Shown here: positions 11,360 through 24,800 of the stretch, piece after piece
Layout: each line of letters opens with the position of its first letter
Position numbering within the stretch: position 1 is the stretch's first letter
From: Mytilus edulis
Lineage: Eukaryota > Mollusca > Bivalvia > Mytilida > Mytilidae
DNA: 64,000 bases
Reading direction: 5' to 3'
Assembly (NCBI RefSeq): GCF_963676685.1
Contig: NC_092346.1
Span: forward strand, 42,529,289 to 42,593,288
Notes under the pieces: generated by a model
Told to the model about the DNA's origin: nothing
Database searches by the model: none
The model's input: the letters and a program-made list of their open reading frames with translations, nothing else
Made by a program: the position numbers and the translations under genes

Positions 11360-11850
11360 AGGAACCTGATGTTCAGTATTTGTCGTTTGTTGGTGTTATT
11401 CATAAGTGTCAGTTGCGGATCTAGAATTTTTCATAAGTGGGGGCCCATTTACTGCCTAAGAGGGGCCCACTTTAGTCACGCTTCGATGATTCCCTATATA
11501 AGCCACCAAATAGTTTCCAAAAAAGGGGAGCCCGGGCCCCTGCCCCCCTCCCAATCCGCCTCTCAGTGTTTCTCGTTTCGTTTTCTTTTTATAGATTAGA
11601 CCGTTGGTTTTCCATTTTAAATGGGTTTACATAAGTATTTTTCTGGAGCCCTTTATAGCCTCTTGTTTGCAAAAGTGATGCAGACGCAAAAGAAACCATT
11701 CAGCTATGTTCAGCCTGTCTGCATTGCCCCGGTCAGCACCTGTTAACAGTTTGGTGCCAGACTTAAAGAAAGTCAATAAAGAGCAAGGCCGCATGTTTTT
11801 AAAGCTCGTAAAGCAGTTTGAGGTTGTTGGTGTTAATTTTTGTTTCAAAA
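11360..11850. repeat. Dispersed mussel-type repeat interrupted by a MITE
   Basis: Contains GTATTTGTCGTTTGTTG, then (after the inserted MITE) TTTCTCGTTTCGTTTTC and CCGTTGGTTTTCC. The latter part recurs at 48170-48260 and, inverted, belongs to the family at 45590-45870. Confidence 0.6.
11415..11572. mobile_element. Short MITE with GCGGATC ends
   Basis: Ends GTTGCGGATCTAGAA and, inverted, AGAGGCGGATTGGG, enclosing a GGGCCC-rich core. The same family type is at 34309-34458 (GTGGCGGATCC). Confidence 0.6.
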
Positions 11851-12008
11851 CTAATAGAACATATTTTTATTAAAAGTTTTAATCCGAATATCGTTTTTTT
11901 TTGTTTGGGCTCGTATGCTTTAAATTGCTTATGTATATTATATATTTTTTTGAAAAGAAATATTTTCAGACTTCCTATTCAAGAGGAAAAGTCCTTATAT
12001 CAATTTTA

Positions 12009-12290
12009 CAGCAGATTTCAGTCAGTATGTAGATCTATGTAGCTAATGGTAATTTATCTTTGGTTAGCTTGCTTGTTAGCTGAACCGTGAAGTCATTGTT
12101 AGGTTAGATAAGCTACCCTCCTAATAGTAGACTAGCCCAACATGTAACCAATCTATCTCTTTGTAGGACTAAACTACTTTAAAGGGAGGGTAGTATACCT
12201 TACCTAACCATGACTTCACGGTTCAGCTAACAAGCAAGCTAACCAAAGGTATTACCATTAGCTAGATACTGACTGAAATTTGCTGTAATA
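12009..12290. mobile_element. Palindromic MITE, arms about 105 bp
   Basis: The left arm (to about 12122) and right arm (from about 12185) are near-perfect inverted copies, including CTTTGGTTAGCTTGCTTG and GAACCGTGAAGTCAT. The loop is about 60 bp. It lies upstream of ALDH6A1 exon 1. Confidence 0.85.
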
Positions 12291-12835
12291 TTTATGCTTT
12301 TTTTCTCCTATTAAAGAAAAAGGTACTAGTATCAATTTTAATATTATTATGCATTTTTAAACTTCATGATATTTTAAAAAGACATGTTTTAGAGACTTCT
12401 TATTAAAGGAAAGAATATCAATTTTGATATGCACGTTTTGTATAAATGTTTGAAGAAGACATATCTGTATAGAGACTTCTTATTGAAGTGTATGTTTCTA
12501 TGTTTTTTCTATTCTTTTAATTTCTAAACTACTATTTTATGCAAAACTCTAATTAAATCAAAAAGCCACTGTTATCATTTAAATATGCAATAATGCAGGA
12601 AAAGGGTGTCTGATTTTTTTTTTAGATATTTGAACACTTATTTGTTAATCTCGAACGATATCCATGGTATATGAAAACTGAGCGAGCACCTGTTATATTA
12701 ACGGAAATTTTCGTTGCTGTTCCGAATTCGGACTTTTTAGAGGCAGTGTCCTTGACAGCCAATCAAATAGATTTATTTTTACCAGTGCAGCTGAGCTGAC
12801 TTACATATTTTTCTGCAGCTGATCTACGTAGAAGG

Positions 12836-12877
12836 ATGTCATCGTCAGTTTTACGTGCGATACGACTTGGCAAGCAT
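12836..12877 (+). CDS. ALDH6A1: ALDH6A1 exon 1 (residues 1-14)
   Basis: [14 protein letters not shown], start of the mitochondrial presequence, phase 0, donor GTAAGA. This ATG gives an Arg-rich N-terminus. It is the least certain exon because presequences are not conserved. Confidence 0.8.
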
Positions 12878-15800
12878 GTAAGAAACTTAACCTGTTATCC
12901 ACGTAAAATAAACTTCACAAATAAATTCGTTGCAACAACTTACAATTGTTGAAACAATGTTTTTCTTATGTAAAAAGCTTATATAGATTGTCATTTTGAC
13001 CTACATGTATGAGGCTATGTGGTGCAATTAATTTGGCATGACATAATTAATGATAAGAATAAGAACCTGTTGAACATTTGTAGTAAAATGTCTACTTAAG
13101 AAAATATATCCAAGATAAATTCTGGAAACAAAACTATACCCTTGTCCTTGGGATATTTTTTGGTGATAATATTATATAATAGAAATGGAACACTTTACCT
13201 GCCAGTGTTGCTAAAGCAGGATCAGATGAAGATTTCCGCTCAGGGCTACAGACAACACATTAATACCAGACTCAACGACTGTACATAATTTTAATCGTAA
13301 CAAGCTGATTTTATTGTAAAGTAAATAGTCTGTATATAGCCCACTATAGGGGACTAGATGTACATGTATTGACACCATGCATAGTCGGGCAGAATTTAAT
13401 TGTTTCATAAAGGAACCAAACTCTTATATGGAAAAAGAAGATGATTAACACTTTGCAGCTGTCATGGCTGTCCAGAGCTCCAGATAAGCTGCGTATTTGC
13501 GTGATCACGCAATACAAATAATAGAAAACCCAATGCAATTGTCCATTGAAGGGTTCAACAACCCAATTAATTCAACGGAAAACCCAATTATATGCCAAAA
13601 CCATGAGTTCTCAACCCTTTTATTGGCTACCGTTTGTGTTATTTACCCTGATCTGTTTACAGTCGTCGCGTAAACTATTTTTATAATATTTATAATTGGA
13701 AATTTCCTGTCGTTCTAAAAATAGATCCCTGCATCAAGTAGCTGAAATGGGTCCCTGTTTGAGTTTTCCGTTGCTCAAAAGGTACACGTGTTTTTGTAAA
13801 TATTTCGATCTTCTCGGTGTTTATCCTATTAGCGTGTGTCATGGAGTCATATTTTTTTTGCATTGCTTGGGATTTTTCATAACATACATCGAATTAAAAC
13901 GAAAGTGAATGTCCAGTTAAAATATTGAATAGAAGCATGTTTTCGGCTTATTTTGGAAAACTGAGGGAAAGTTGTAATGATGACAAGACTCAGCCAGTGT
14001 CTTAAGAAGCGTCTGTCGAACGCACGGGCGTGTGTGCGTACCATAACGAAAACATTGCTAATAAACACGGGGTTTCATCAAAAACGAATTCAGTTGGAAA
14101 AAGTGAAAGGCCCAATCAATTAAGAAATGATAAAGCATCAGAAATCAAAAGTTCTAATAAAAGACAACTAAACCCAGATTTATGTAAATTGAATAAAAGA
14201 AAATCATTCAAGTATAATTAGAGTTTATATACAGTAACTATTTTTTATTCATTTTACGGTTAATTAATGAATACACACACCATGCACACAGCCACTGATC
14301 AGGCACTGGTCTCAGAATTTATTATATAAAGGTATAAGACGAGTGCCTGTGAATACACATATCCTTTTTTGTGAGAAAATACAAAACTGGCAAAAGGTTT
14401 CAAACGGGACACAAATTAAACCTACAATTGCTCCTCAGTGAATAAACCAAATAAAACAGCTAGCAAATAACCCTAACCATAACCTTAAACCAAATAAAAG
14501 AGCTAAACAAAGACAGAAACATATTAATTTAAGATGGAAAAAATTGGGGTTGATATTGCCTAAATATTCAATTTTGTGTCGATGGAAAAACCCAATACAT
14601 TAAGGAGCTTGGTGGTGAAAAACCCAATTTGATATTAACCTGAGGGGTTAATTGGAATTGATAATGCAATTAAAAAACTTTATCACCCAATTATATAAGA
14701 AAATGTTGGGTAAAAACCCCAATTAATGAATTCTTATCTGGAGCTCTGGCTGTCTTTTGGAAGTTGTTATTTTGAAAGCGAAAATATATGCATTTGCATG
14801 GGTAGACATTTTTAAATATATGTTTTTTACCATCTTATTTTGTTGTTTTAAAGAAGCTAGTATACAATATTTAGGTGTAATTTCAAATATGGAATGGTTT
14901 CATACTACTGTAAATTAAGAAATTATTGCAGGCATTTAATAGTTATGTGGTATTGTCATTTTAGACTAAAATGTGATTTTAATATTTGTGATAATATTGA
15001 GAAAAATCCTGTTTATTTCATATAAAAAGGTTCTGAAATGCCCATTGAAATTACTGTGAAAGTACTTTTATTCGTGGGGTACCAATTTTCGTGGTTTTCG
15101 TGGATGACTTTATCCACGAATTTAAGTGTCCAACGAAATAAAACAACCATTGTCCAAATCAAGACATAGAAAGATCCCTATCCGTAGGTTTGACTACTGA
15201 TATGATCTAGAGAATATATTGAATAACACCAAACCTGAAAATACTTTAATAGCAGTCACATAAAATAAGAATGCAAGAGTATACCCATTTAATTTTGAAT
15301 AACCCAAAGTGTACAACTTTTGATCTTTTAATTCTCATAAAACATATTTTTTTATTGATAAAAGTCAGATTTCCGGTATACATGTAGATATGCTAGCATA
15401 CATTGTATGATATGTTAACATTTATCGGTCTCATCCGAGTGCTCCTAAACAGGAGGGATTTACAAAAGAAGAAGAAGTTAGTATGATAAAGCGAGTGATA
15501 AAGAGTTCATTTTATATCCTCATAGTTGTCGTACATATGGGTAATAATAATTTCATACTGGGCTTGATTTTGATAAGAATTACCTATTTGACAATCCAAG
15601 ATATGTTTATAGCATTTGTTTATGTTACTGTTTTCTTAAGGTGACATGTGTATGGCCTAATTATAACACATTTGATGGTCTTTAATCTGTTGATCACTTT
15701 ACCATGGGTTAATTAATTAGTGTTATCACTACGATTTACACAGTCAATGTTTACTTTGCAATTTCCATCAATCCATACTAATTTTAATCTTTGTTTCTAC

Positions 15801-18800
15801 AATTTTTCAATTTTTGTTTTAGAAGTAAAATCCATGAATTCAAAAACCCACGAACATGTAAATATTGCTCAAACCACGAAAATTGATACCCACGAATTAA
15901 AGTACTTTCACAGTATTGCAATTATAACCCTATTACCTTTTTTGCAATAATAAAAACATCGCAATAATTTCTGAGTTTACAGAATGTATGGAATGATCTT
16001 TTGATATCACAGCCTTTCTTTTAACATGTTTAAGCTGGATTTCTTAACTGTGAAAATCTTACTATCCTTAACAGTTTACAGTTTCATGTAATAAATCATT
16101 TTATTACTGATTGATTGTATATCATTGACATAGTTTGAGAAGGAATTATTTCTGTTTGTCAGCATGTTAGAGGACAAAGTGCACAATTTCTTCTTGCCAT
16201 GCTGCAAAGGGTACAATGTACAAAATGTATATCAGTTTGTTTTTATACGACCGCAAAATTTGAAAAACTTTTCGTCGTATATTGCTATCACGTTGGCGTC
16301 GGCGTCGTCGTCGTCCGGCGTCCGAATACTTTTAGTTTTCGCACTCTAACTTTAGTAAAAGTGAATGGAAATCTATGAAATTTTAACACAAGGTTTATGA
16401 CCACAAAAGGAAGGTTGGTATTGATTTTGGGAGTTTTGGTCCCAATATTTTAGGAATTAGGGGCCAAAAAGGGCACAAATAAGCATTTTCTTGGTTTTCG
16501 CACTATAACTTTAGTTTAAGTTAATAGAAATCTATGAAATTTTGACACAAGGTTTATGACCACAAAAGAACGGTTGGGATTGATTTTGGGAGTTTAGGTT
16601 TCAACAGTTTAGGAATTAGGGGCCAAAAAAGGGCCCAAATAAGCATTATTCTTGGTTTTCACACAATGACTTTAGTTTAAGTAAATAGAAATCAATGAAA
16701 TTTAAACACAATGTTAATGACTACAAAAGGAAGGTTGGTATTGATTTTGGGAGTTTAGATCCCAACAGTTTAGGAATTAGGGGCCAAAAAGGGACCCAAA
16801 TAAGCATTTTTCTTGGTTTTCGCACCACAACGTTAGTATAAGTAAATAGAAATCTATGAAATTTAAACACAAGGTTTATGACCATAAAAGGAAGGTTGGT
16901 ATTGATTTTGGGAGTTTTGGTCCCAACAGAATAAGGGACCCAAAGGGTCCAAAATTAAACTTTGTTTGATTTCATCAAAATTGAATAATTGGGGTTCTTT
17001 GATATGCCGAATCTAACTGTCATGACTGTGTATGTAGATTCTTAACTTTTGGTCCCGTTTTCAAATTGGTCTACATTAAGGTCCAAAGGGTCCAAAATTA
17101 AACTTAGTTTGATTTTGACAAAAAATGAATCAGTTAGGTTCTTTGATATGCTGAATCTAAAAATGTACTTAGATTCTTGATTATTGGTCCAGTTTTCAAG
17201 TTGGTCCAAATCAGGGTCCAAAATTAAACTTTGTTTGATTTCATCAAAAATTGAATAAATGGGGTTCTTTGATATACCAAATCTAACTGTGTATGTAGAT
17301 TCTTCATTTTTGGTCCTGTTTTCAAATTGGTCTACACTAAAGTCCAAAGGGTCCAAAATTAAACTTAGTCTGATTTCAACAAAAATTGAAATCTTGGGGT
17401 TCTTTGATATGCTGAATCCAAAAATGTACTTAGATTTTTTATTATGGGCCCAGTTTTCAAGTTGGTCAAAATCAGGATCTTAAATTATTATATTAAGTAT
17501 TGTGCAATAGCAAGTCTTTTCAATTGCACAGTATTGCGCAATGGCAAGAAATATCTAATTGCACAATATTGTGAAATAGCAATTTTTTTTTTAATTAGAG
17601 TTATCTTTCTTTGTCCAGAATAGTAAGCAAGAAATATCTAATTGCAAAATATTGTGCAATAGCAAGATTTTTTTTTAATTGGAGTTATCTTTCTTTGTCA
17701 AGAATCAACTTAAATCTTTGTTATATACAATATACAATGTATATTCACTTTTTACTACCAACTGATAAATTATAATAAATAACATTCAGTGATAACAAGC
17801 AGTTTTTTTTACATCTTAATATTTTATGATGTATTTAAATGAGTAGTTATTGTTGCAAACTCCATTAGAAATTTTAATTGAGATTAGTTTTGGAATAAGG
17901 GAAAGGGGGATGTGATTAAAAAAATTGGGTTCAATTTTTCTCATTTGAAATTTCATAAATAAAAAAGAAAATTTCTTCAAACATTTTTATGCCCCACCTA
18001 CGATAGTAGAGGGGCATTATGTTTTCTGGTCTGTGCGTCCGTCCGTCAGTCCGTCTGTCTGGTCGTCCGTCCGTTCGTCCGTCCGTCTGTCCCGCTTCAG
18101 GTTAAAGTTTTTGGTCAAGGTAGTTTTTGATGAAGTTTAATTCCAATCGACTTCAAACTTAGTACACATGTCCCCTATGATATGATCTTTCTAATTTTAA
18201 TGCCAAATTAGAGTTTTTACCCCAATTTCACGGTCCACTGAACATGGAAAATGATAGTGTGAGTGGGGAATTCGTGTACTGAGGACACATTCTTGTTTTG
18301 AGAGGATTAATATTCAACAGCATAGTGAATTGCTCTAAGAGAAAACAAAAATTTTAAGTTCATTAGAACACATTCATTCTGTGTCAGAAACCTATGCTGT
18401 GTCAACTATTTAATCACAATCCAAATTTAGAGCTGAATCCAGCTTGAATGTTGTGTCCATACTTGCCCCAACCGTTCAGGGTTCAACCTCTGCGGTCGTA
18501 TAAAGCTACGCCCTGCGGAGCATCTGGTTCTATATATATTATTAAATAACTATGATGTTTTATCCACAGGTTGGATTGAGCAGTCCTTCTCGGTTGTATG
18601 GTTCTGTATCCCCAGTAAGTATGAATTATATATTGCACAAGAACTGATCATGTTTGAACTTATATCTATTGTAAAGATTGAAACTATTGTTACACTTCTT
18701 TCCTAAGGCATCAGCCTCAATTACTATGTAGAATGTAGACAGGTTTGCCACTAAATCTATACATCTGAAACATAGTCGCAAAAACTTCTCATTTCTTAGT

Positions 18801-21800
18801 AAAATATGCACAATCAACTTAAAAAAAATAAGGTTGTATATTTAGAGCAGTTAATTCAAGTATAAAGGTCAAAAAGTTCACTAGTTTGGTATTTTTTATA
18901 AAGAGTTCTGATTCATATCAATTCATACAAAACCACTATGCTAATATAAATGATAAATAAAAAAACAATTGCCAAAATGATGGGAGTTTTTATTGATACT
19001 CTGCCTCTCTTTCATATAGCAAAGAAAATACAAATACAATTACAAAAACACTTAGATTATACACTGCATGTCCTCTGTTTATTTCTGATAACTGTCAATC
19101 AATCGTGTTTTATTTTCCAGATTGACTTAACGCTAATAAAATTTTATTTTACTACAGGCCACTACAAAGTTGTTTATTGATGGAAAGTTTGTGGAATCAA
19201 AAACAGATAAATGGATTGATGTACATAATCCTGTAAGTATTACATATTATTATGTAAATCAATGGAGGTTCAGAAGTCAACCATATGAGTAAGGTGCAAT
19301 TGGTTTTTACATGGAATCATAAATTCAGATTGACTACTTTTTTTGTGACTTTAAAGCATTTTGAATTAATCATTCAGGCATAGAACCGCTTATTTGGCTC
19401 TCTGTCAGAAAAAAACGTACAAGAAAGTACAAGTAGTAATCTTCATGTTTTAAAAAAGTGATGCATGTCCATAACTGACTGTAACTTTGTTAATAAGTGA
19501 AATGTTTGGGTAATTTTGGTATCATAATCAATTAAACAGTTAAAGGTATGTTGATTTTTTTCAGAACAAGTCAGGATAAGGTATAGTTTTGACAAGAAAT
19601 GACTTTTACTTTATTTAAACTATATACAAAATAGCTTTGACAGCTTGAAGTTGCAGAATCTAACATAGAAAGCAAGGGGGCTATTGATTATTAGTGGTGT
19701 AATTTCTTTAGAAAATAATGCTTATACAGATACAAATACATGTATACAAGTTTTTAGACCTCTACGTGTTAGTGTCATTTTTGAACTCCAAGATACATGT
19801 ACAATGTATAGACAATTGCAAAATTTGATGGATATATAAATGTTGTTGAAAAACTATCCAAGTATGCATAATAATGTATTTGTTGAATCTAAAATAAGAT
19901 AAAATTTTGTGCTTTTATTTGATATTCTGCAATGTATTAAATACAGTATTTATGGGTTTCCAGTCTGGATGGTATAAATCTGATACTTAAGAGGTCCTTT
20001 TGATGGAAATTATCAACATCTTGATAAAATGTGTAGAAAACTTTGCAGTTTTACTGTAGAATAATTATGTCAACTTTTTAAATATTATTATGTCAGTTCC
20101 ATTATCCTGGCCAAAAATTTTGAAATAATTCTGATTTACTTTTAATCAGTCTTTTACATATATATTAACCTGTCAATTGTTTTCCTATAGGCCACCAATG
20201 AAGTTGTGACAAGGGTACCAGAAGCTACAAGAGATGAAATGGAAACAGCTGCAGAATCATGCAAGAAAGCCTATGAAACATGGTCAAAAACGACAGTGCT
20301 CACCCGGCAGCAAGTTATGTTTAACTTGCAGAATCTTATTAAAACAAATCTGGTAAGTGCTCACCCTGCACCAAGTTATGTTTAACTTACAGAATCTTAT
20401 CAAAACAAATCTGGTAAGTGCTCACCCGGCAACACGTTATGTTTAATTTACAGAACATTATCAAAACAAATCTAGTAAGTGATCACCTGGCAACAATTAT
20501 GTTTAATTTAATACAGAATATTATCATAGCAAATCTGGTAAGTAAATTCTTATTAAGCAGCAGAACATAGAAATCATACTTACATTACTGATTTGATTGT
20601 TTTTATAATCGTTTGAAACTACATTAAATGTTGAAATAGAAATTAATTTTGATGCAAAGTAGAGAATAAATAATATGTTAAATTATCAAGAAAAAATATT
20701 GGCCTGTTCAACAGGTTTATCACACTATTCACAAGACCAGATACTGTGGATTCATTTATTTTTGTGGGGATCAATTTTCTTAGATGGAGAAAAATAGTAT
20801 TTTTGTGGATATTTGATTTCATGGTTTTGAATAAATCTGCATAAAAGGCTATAGGAAATTGTATTTGACTGACATCTTGGTTCCACTATAACAACCTGAT
20901 CAATGAAAATATGAACCTAACGATTAAAATGATATTACAAAGCTGTTATTTATTTCAATCTGGTTGAGATATCAATTTGTTATTATAATTGAGTGAGTGA
21001 TTGATTTAATGTCACTTATTGTTCAAAGAAAAGAATTTTTAATTTGAAATTCTACATTTGTGTATTTTCAGAAAGATATTGCCAAGAATATAACACTAGA
21101 ACAAGGAAAGACAATTGTTGATGCTGAAGGTGATGTTACCAGAGGTTTACGTAAGTAAGACATGGGCATACTTTAAAGCACTATCTATCTCTTCTAAAGT
21201 ATCAACAGTTTTAAGAGAACCTAGGTGGCCGAGTGGTCTAAGTAGTTACTACTGTCATCACTGGCCATTCAACACTGAGGTTGTGAGTTCAAACCCTGCT
21301 CATGCAGGTGCACTCGACCCTAATCTTAATTGACTAGGATTATCAGTTTTCCTATCAGTCGTGGTTTTCTCCTGGCACTCAAACTTCCTCCATCAATAAA
21401 AACTGACCACTACGAAATAGCTCAAGAAGCGATGATTAAAAGAGGTGTTAAAAACACAAAATTCAAATCAAATCAACAAGGTTAAGAAAGATTACTGAAA
21501 CTTTTCTAGTTTTGTTTTGGCATCTTCTTTTATATATATTAAGTAACTAGCCAAAATACTATCTTAAAAATCTTAGTAAGGACTAAGGAGCTTACCATAA
21601 TTAAATATCTTGACTTTCACTGCACTTTACCCATACTTTAGGCAATGGTTGTTTGTTGATTGCCCCAACATTTATAAAAAGATGGCCCTATTTAGACATT
21701 GGACAATTTTTTTAACAAGAATTTCTGAAATTTGGTTTCAGAGATTATAAAAGTCAGCTAAACTGTGTGATGAGTTGATTCATTACTCAACAACTTCCTG

Positions 21801-24800
21801 TTTACCGAACACTTGTATCATTTTCCACATCATAGCCAAGTTTAAAATTTTTGCCACATTTTTCTCAGGAACTACAAAACAAGAATTTCTGAAAGTTTGG
21901 TTTCAGAGTTTATATAAGTCAGATATAAGTCAGAGTTTTCAGATTCATCACTCAACAACTTCCTGTTTACCTTATACTTTTAGTGGGCAAGGTATGTATC
22001 ATTGGTGAGCAGTAGATCACAGATTCACTTGTTATTTTACTGCAGTTTTATATCTACTAATTATAAACAATAACAGGCAAATGTTTAAATTGTTTAGAAT
22101 TTCACATGAAATTTATTTAATTTCAGAGGTTGTTGAACATTGCTGCAGTATTACCTCATTACAGCTGGGAGAAACAATGCCTGGTATTGCAAAAGACATG
22201 GATACAATGAGTTTTAGAGTACCACTAGGTGTCACTGCTGGCATTACTCCATTCAACTTTCCTGCTATGATTCCTTTGTGGGTAAGATATTTATCACTGC
22301 AAATCAAAATATCATTCATCGTGATTTGTATACCTTTGAGCTTTTGATGTGAGCTGCTATTCAATTTTAAACAGTGTGAGTCACTAAATTAAAAAAAAAA
22401 AGAGTTTTAAATTATTAAAATTAGATTTATAGGGATGGATATCTGGTCAGATTTTAAAAAGCTGATATCTAAATACTGTCACAATAAAAAATTCAAGGCT
22501 CATTCTTGCAAGTTATTGGGGAAACTAAGTTTATTTTACACTACTGTAGGAGTCTTCCATTAAAATTTACCAAAAAGAGATCTGAAGTTGCTATGAAGTA
22601 AAGCAATGAACAGACATATTCTTTTTTAACAGTCAAAGCCGGTGTCTCATTTTTTACACTAATTTTTATGCCCAATTTATGGGCATTATGTTTTCTGGTC
22701 TGTGCGTCCGTCTGATCAACTTGAAACTTAGAATACATGTTCCCTTCAAAATGATCTTTCTAATTGTAATGCCAAATTAGAGATTTTACCAAATTTAACA
22801 GTCCACTGAACATAGAAAATTATAGTGAGGATGGAGCATCTGTGTACTTGGGACACATTCTTGTTTTATGGGTTTTGATGATAACATTTTCACTTATTAT
22901 ACAATTATGGCCCGTTGAAAAGGTGAATATCCAAAATTGTCAACACTAGAAGGTTATTTCAATGAGGGCAAAGTCCGAAGTGAAATAACTTTCAAGGGTT
23001 GACAATTTTGGATATTCATAGATTCTAAGGGGCCATAATTGTTTTATTATACCGAACTTATTACTATATTAAAACAGTGGAAAGGCCTTTCAAACACTTT
23101 CTATATTTTTTAAACTTTAATCATCAGCTGCTGGCACTCTATTCATGTCCAATGCCTTATTTCCTCGACTCTCGGTGGGCTTCCAGTGTACGTGAACGCT
23201 GCCATTTTGTTTATTTACTTCTGTGACATCATTTTCATGGGAGATAACTCAAGTTCAAATCAACAATCTCAAAAGGTTATTCCCCAGTGAATAATAGGGT
23301 TATTCACCGCTGGTGGAAATTTTTAGGGTTATTCGTCCATCCCTGCAATTGAATGAAAAACAACTGAATTATTCCATGTCACGTGATAACCTTTTACCCA
23401 ATAGAATTGTTTAAAATATATGTAAGGTATAATAATCTTAATTGTATACCCGGTAATATTGTATTTTACAAAATGATAAACATTTTGATAATTTGTTTAT
23501 AGTAGCCAAAGTATTTAATGTTGACTCCAAACTCATTTAACAGCATTGTTTTTTAACAGTTAGAAGAGGATGAAAAATAACATAACATAACTTCATTTTT
23601 TAAATATTTTTTTCAGATGTTTCCTACGGCACTTGTCTGTGGTAACACCATGATAATGAAACCATCAGAGAGAGATCCTGGAGCCTGTATGATGTTAGTG
23701 GAAATGGCAAAGGAGGCTGGTCTTCCTGATGGAACCCTCAATGTCATTCATGGAAGACACGATTGTAAGAACAGAACTCATTGTGTTAATGTAAAGATAC
23801 ATGTGATAAGGCTATGGTTGGCAATGACTGATATTTGTTGTAGAAAAAATTAAAATAACAAAAATACCAACTTAGTAAAATCATGTTTTTTGCAAACATG
23901 ATGCTGTTGTATCATATTTCACAAGACATAGCCCATTATTATTCTCCTGTCCCAAAGGAAGGTAAAGTTTGGTTTACATATATTTGTTAGTCTGTCCATG
24001 CATTAGTTGGTTCCAGGAACATTTCTGTCACATTCTTCTAAACAACTAAAAGTACATGCTTTTTACATACCTGCCAACTTTTGAAAGTGCCCATGGGGGT
24101 TTTAGTGCGCGACAACAATTTCAAAGGTTAAATTCTTTGCGATGTATTTTCCGCGTTCTGTTTTGTGGTGTAGAAAAAGTGTCATATTTGTATGATGAGC
24201 TTACAAGCCTTTTTCTTAAGTTTATTTGCATGATTCTAGTTATTATATCAGTAGAAAAGATGAGCGTGTAGCTATAAGACCAGGATTTATTTTCATGTGT
24301 AAGGATATTAAATGATTGTTGGCTTTTCCAATTTAAAATTATGCACAAAGAAGGACCTTTATCAAGTTGGGAACAACACCTAGGTGTAACCCCTAAATGT
24401 AAGGCCATTAAAACCCACTTTTTAACAAATGAGCACATATTCATACTATCTGAAGAAATTTTCCCAAAGAACTACATGTACAAATGTATACATCTTATGG
24501 TCTATCTGGTATTATATGGTCAACACATGTACAATAGTTTTGAAATGCTCTTAGACTTATATCTTCTTTATTATTCAAAATAATTGGACCCCTCATTTAG
24601 AAAAGTTTTTCCAAATATAATGAATTTTCCCATTTTTAAGTTAAAAAATCTAAATTTTTCTAATTTATTTTTTAGCTCACCTGTCCCGAAGGGACAAGTG
24701 AGCTTATGCCATCACTTGGCGTCCGTTGTCTGTCGTCGTAAACTATTTCAAGAATCTTCTCCTCTGAAACTACTGGGCCAAATACTTTCAAACTTTAACT

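Larger units (their letters stand above)
12878..18569 (+). other. ALDH6A1 intron 1, transposon-rich
   Basis: Holds a 1.28 kb element (13472-14749), a 0.86 kb element (15052-15915) and a 2.3 kb repeat element (16246-18525). The gaps 12878-13467, 14754-15051 and 15916-16240 show nothing recognisable. Confidence 0.7.

Noticed and set aside
14030..14221. 63-codon Lys/Asn-rich frame in the 1.28 kb element
   Set aside because: No ATG at the start, not recognised, no exon signals; kept only as a remark in the element entry.
17042..17483. ORFs on both strands in the modular repeat (also 29246-29814)
   Set aside because: Tandem repeat units without stops in one frame; the same peptide blocks recur in every copy and no domain is recognised.
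21220..21315. Functional tRNA(Leu/Ser) gene
   Set aside because: A and B boxes are tRNA-like, but no paired acceptor stem is seen and the body continues as a SINE repeated at 35098 and 60531.
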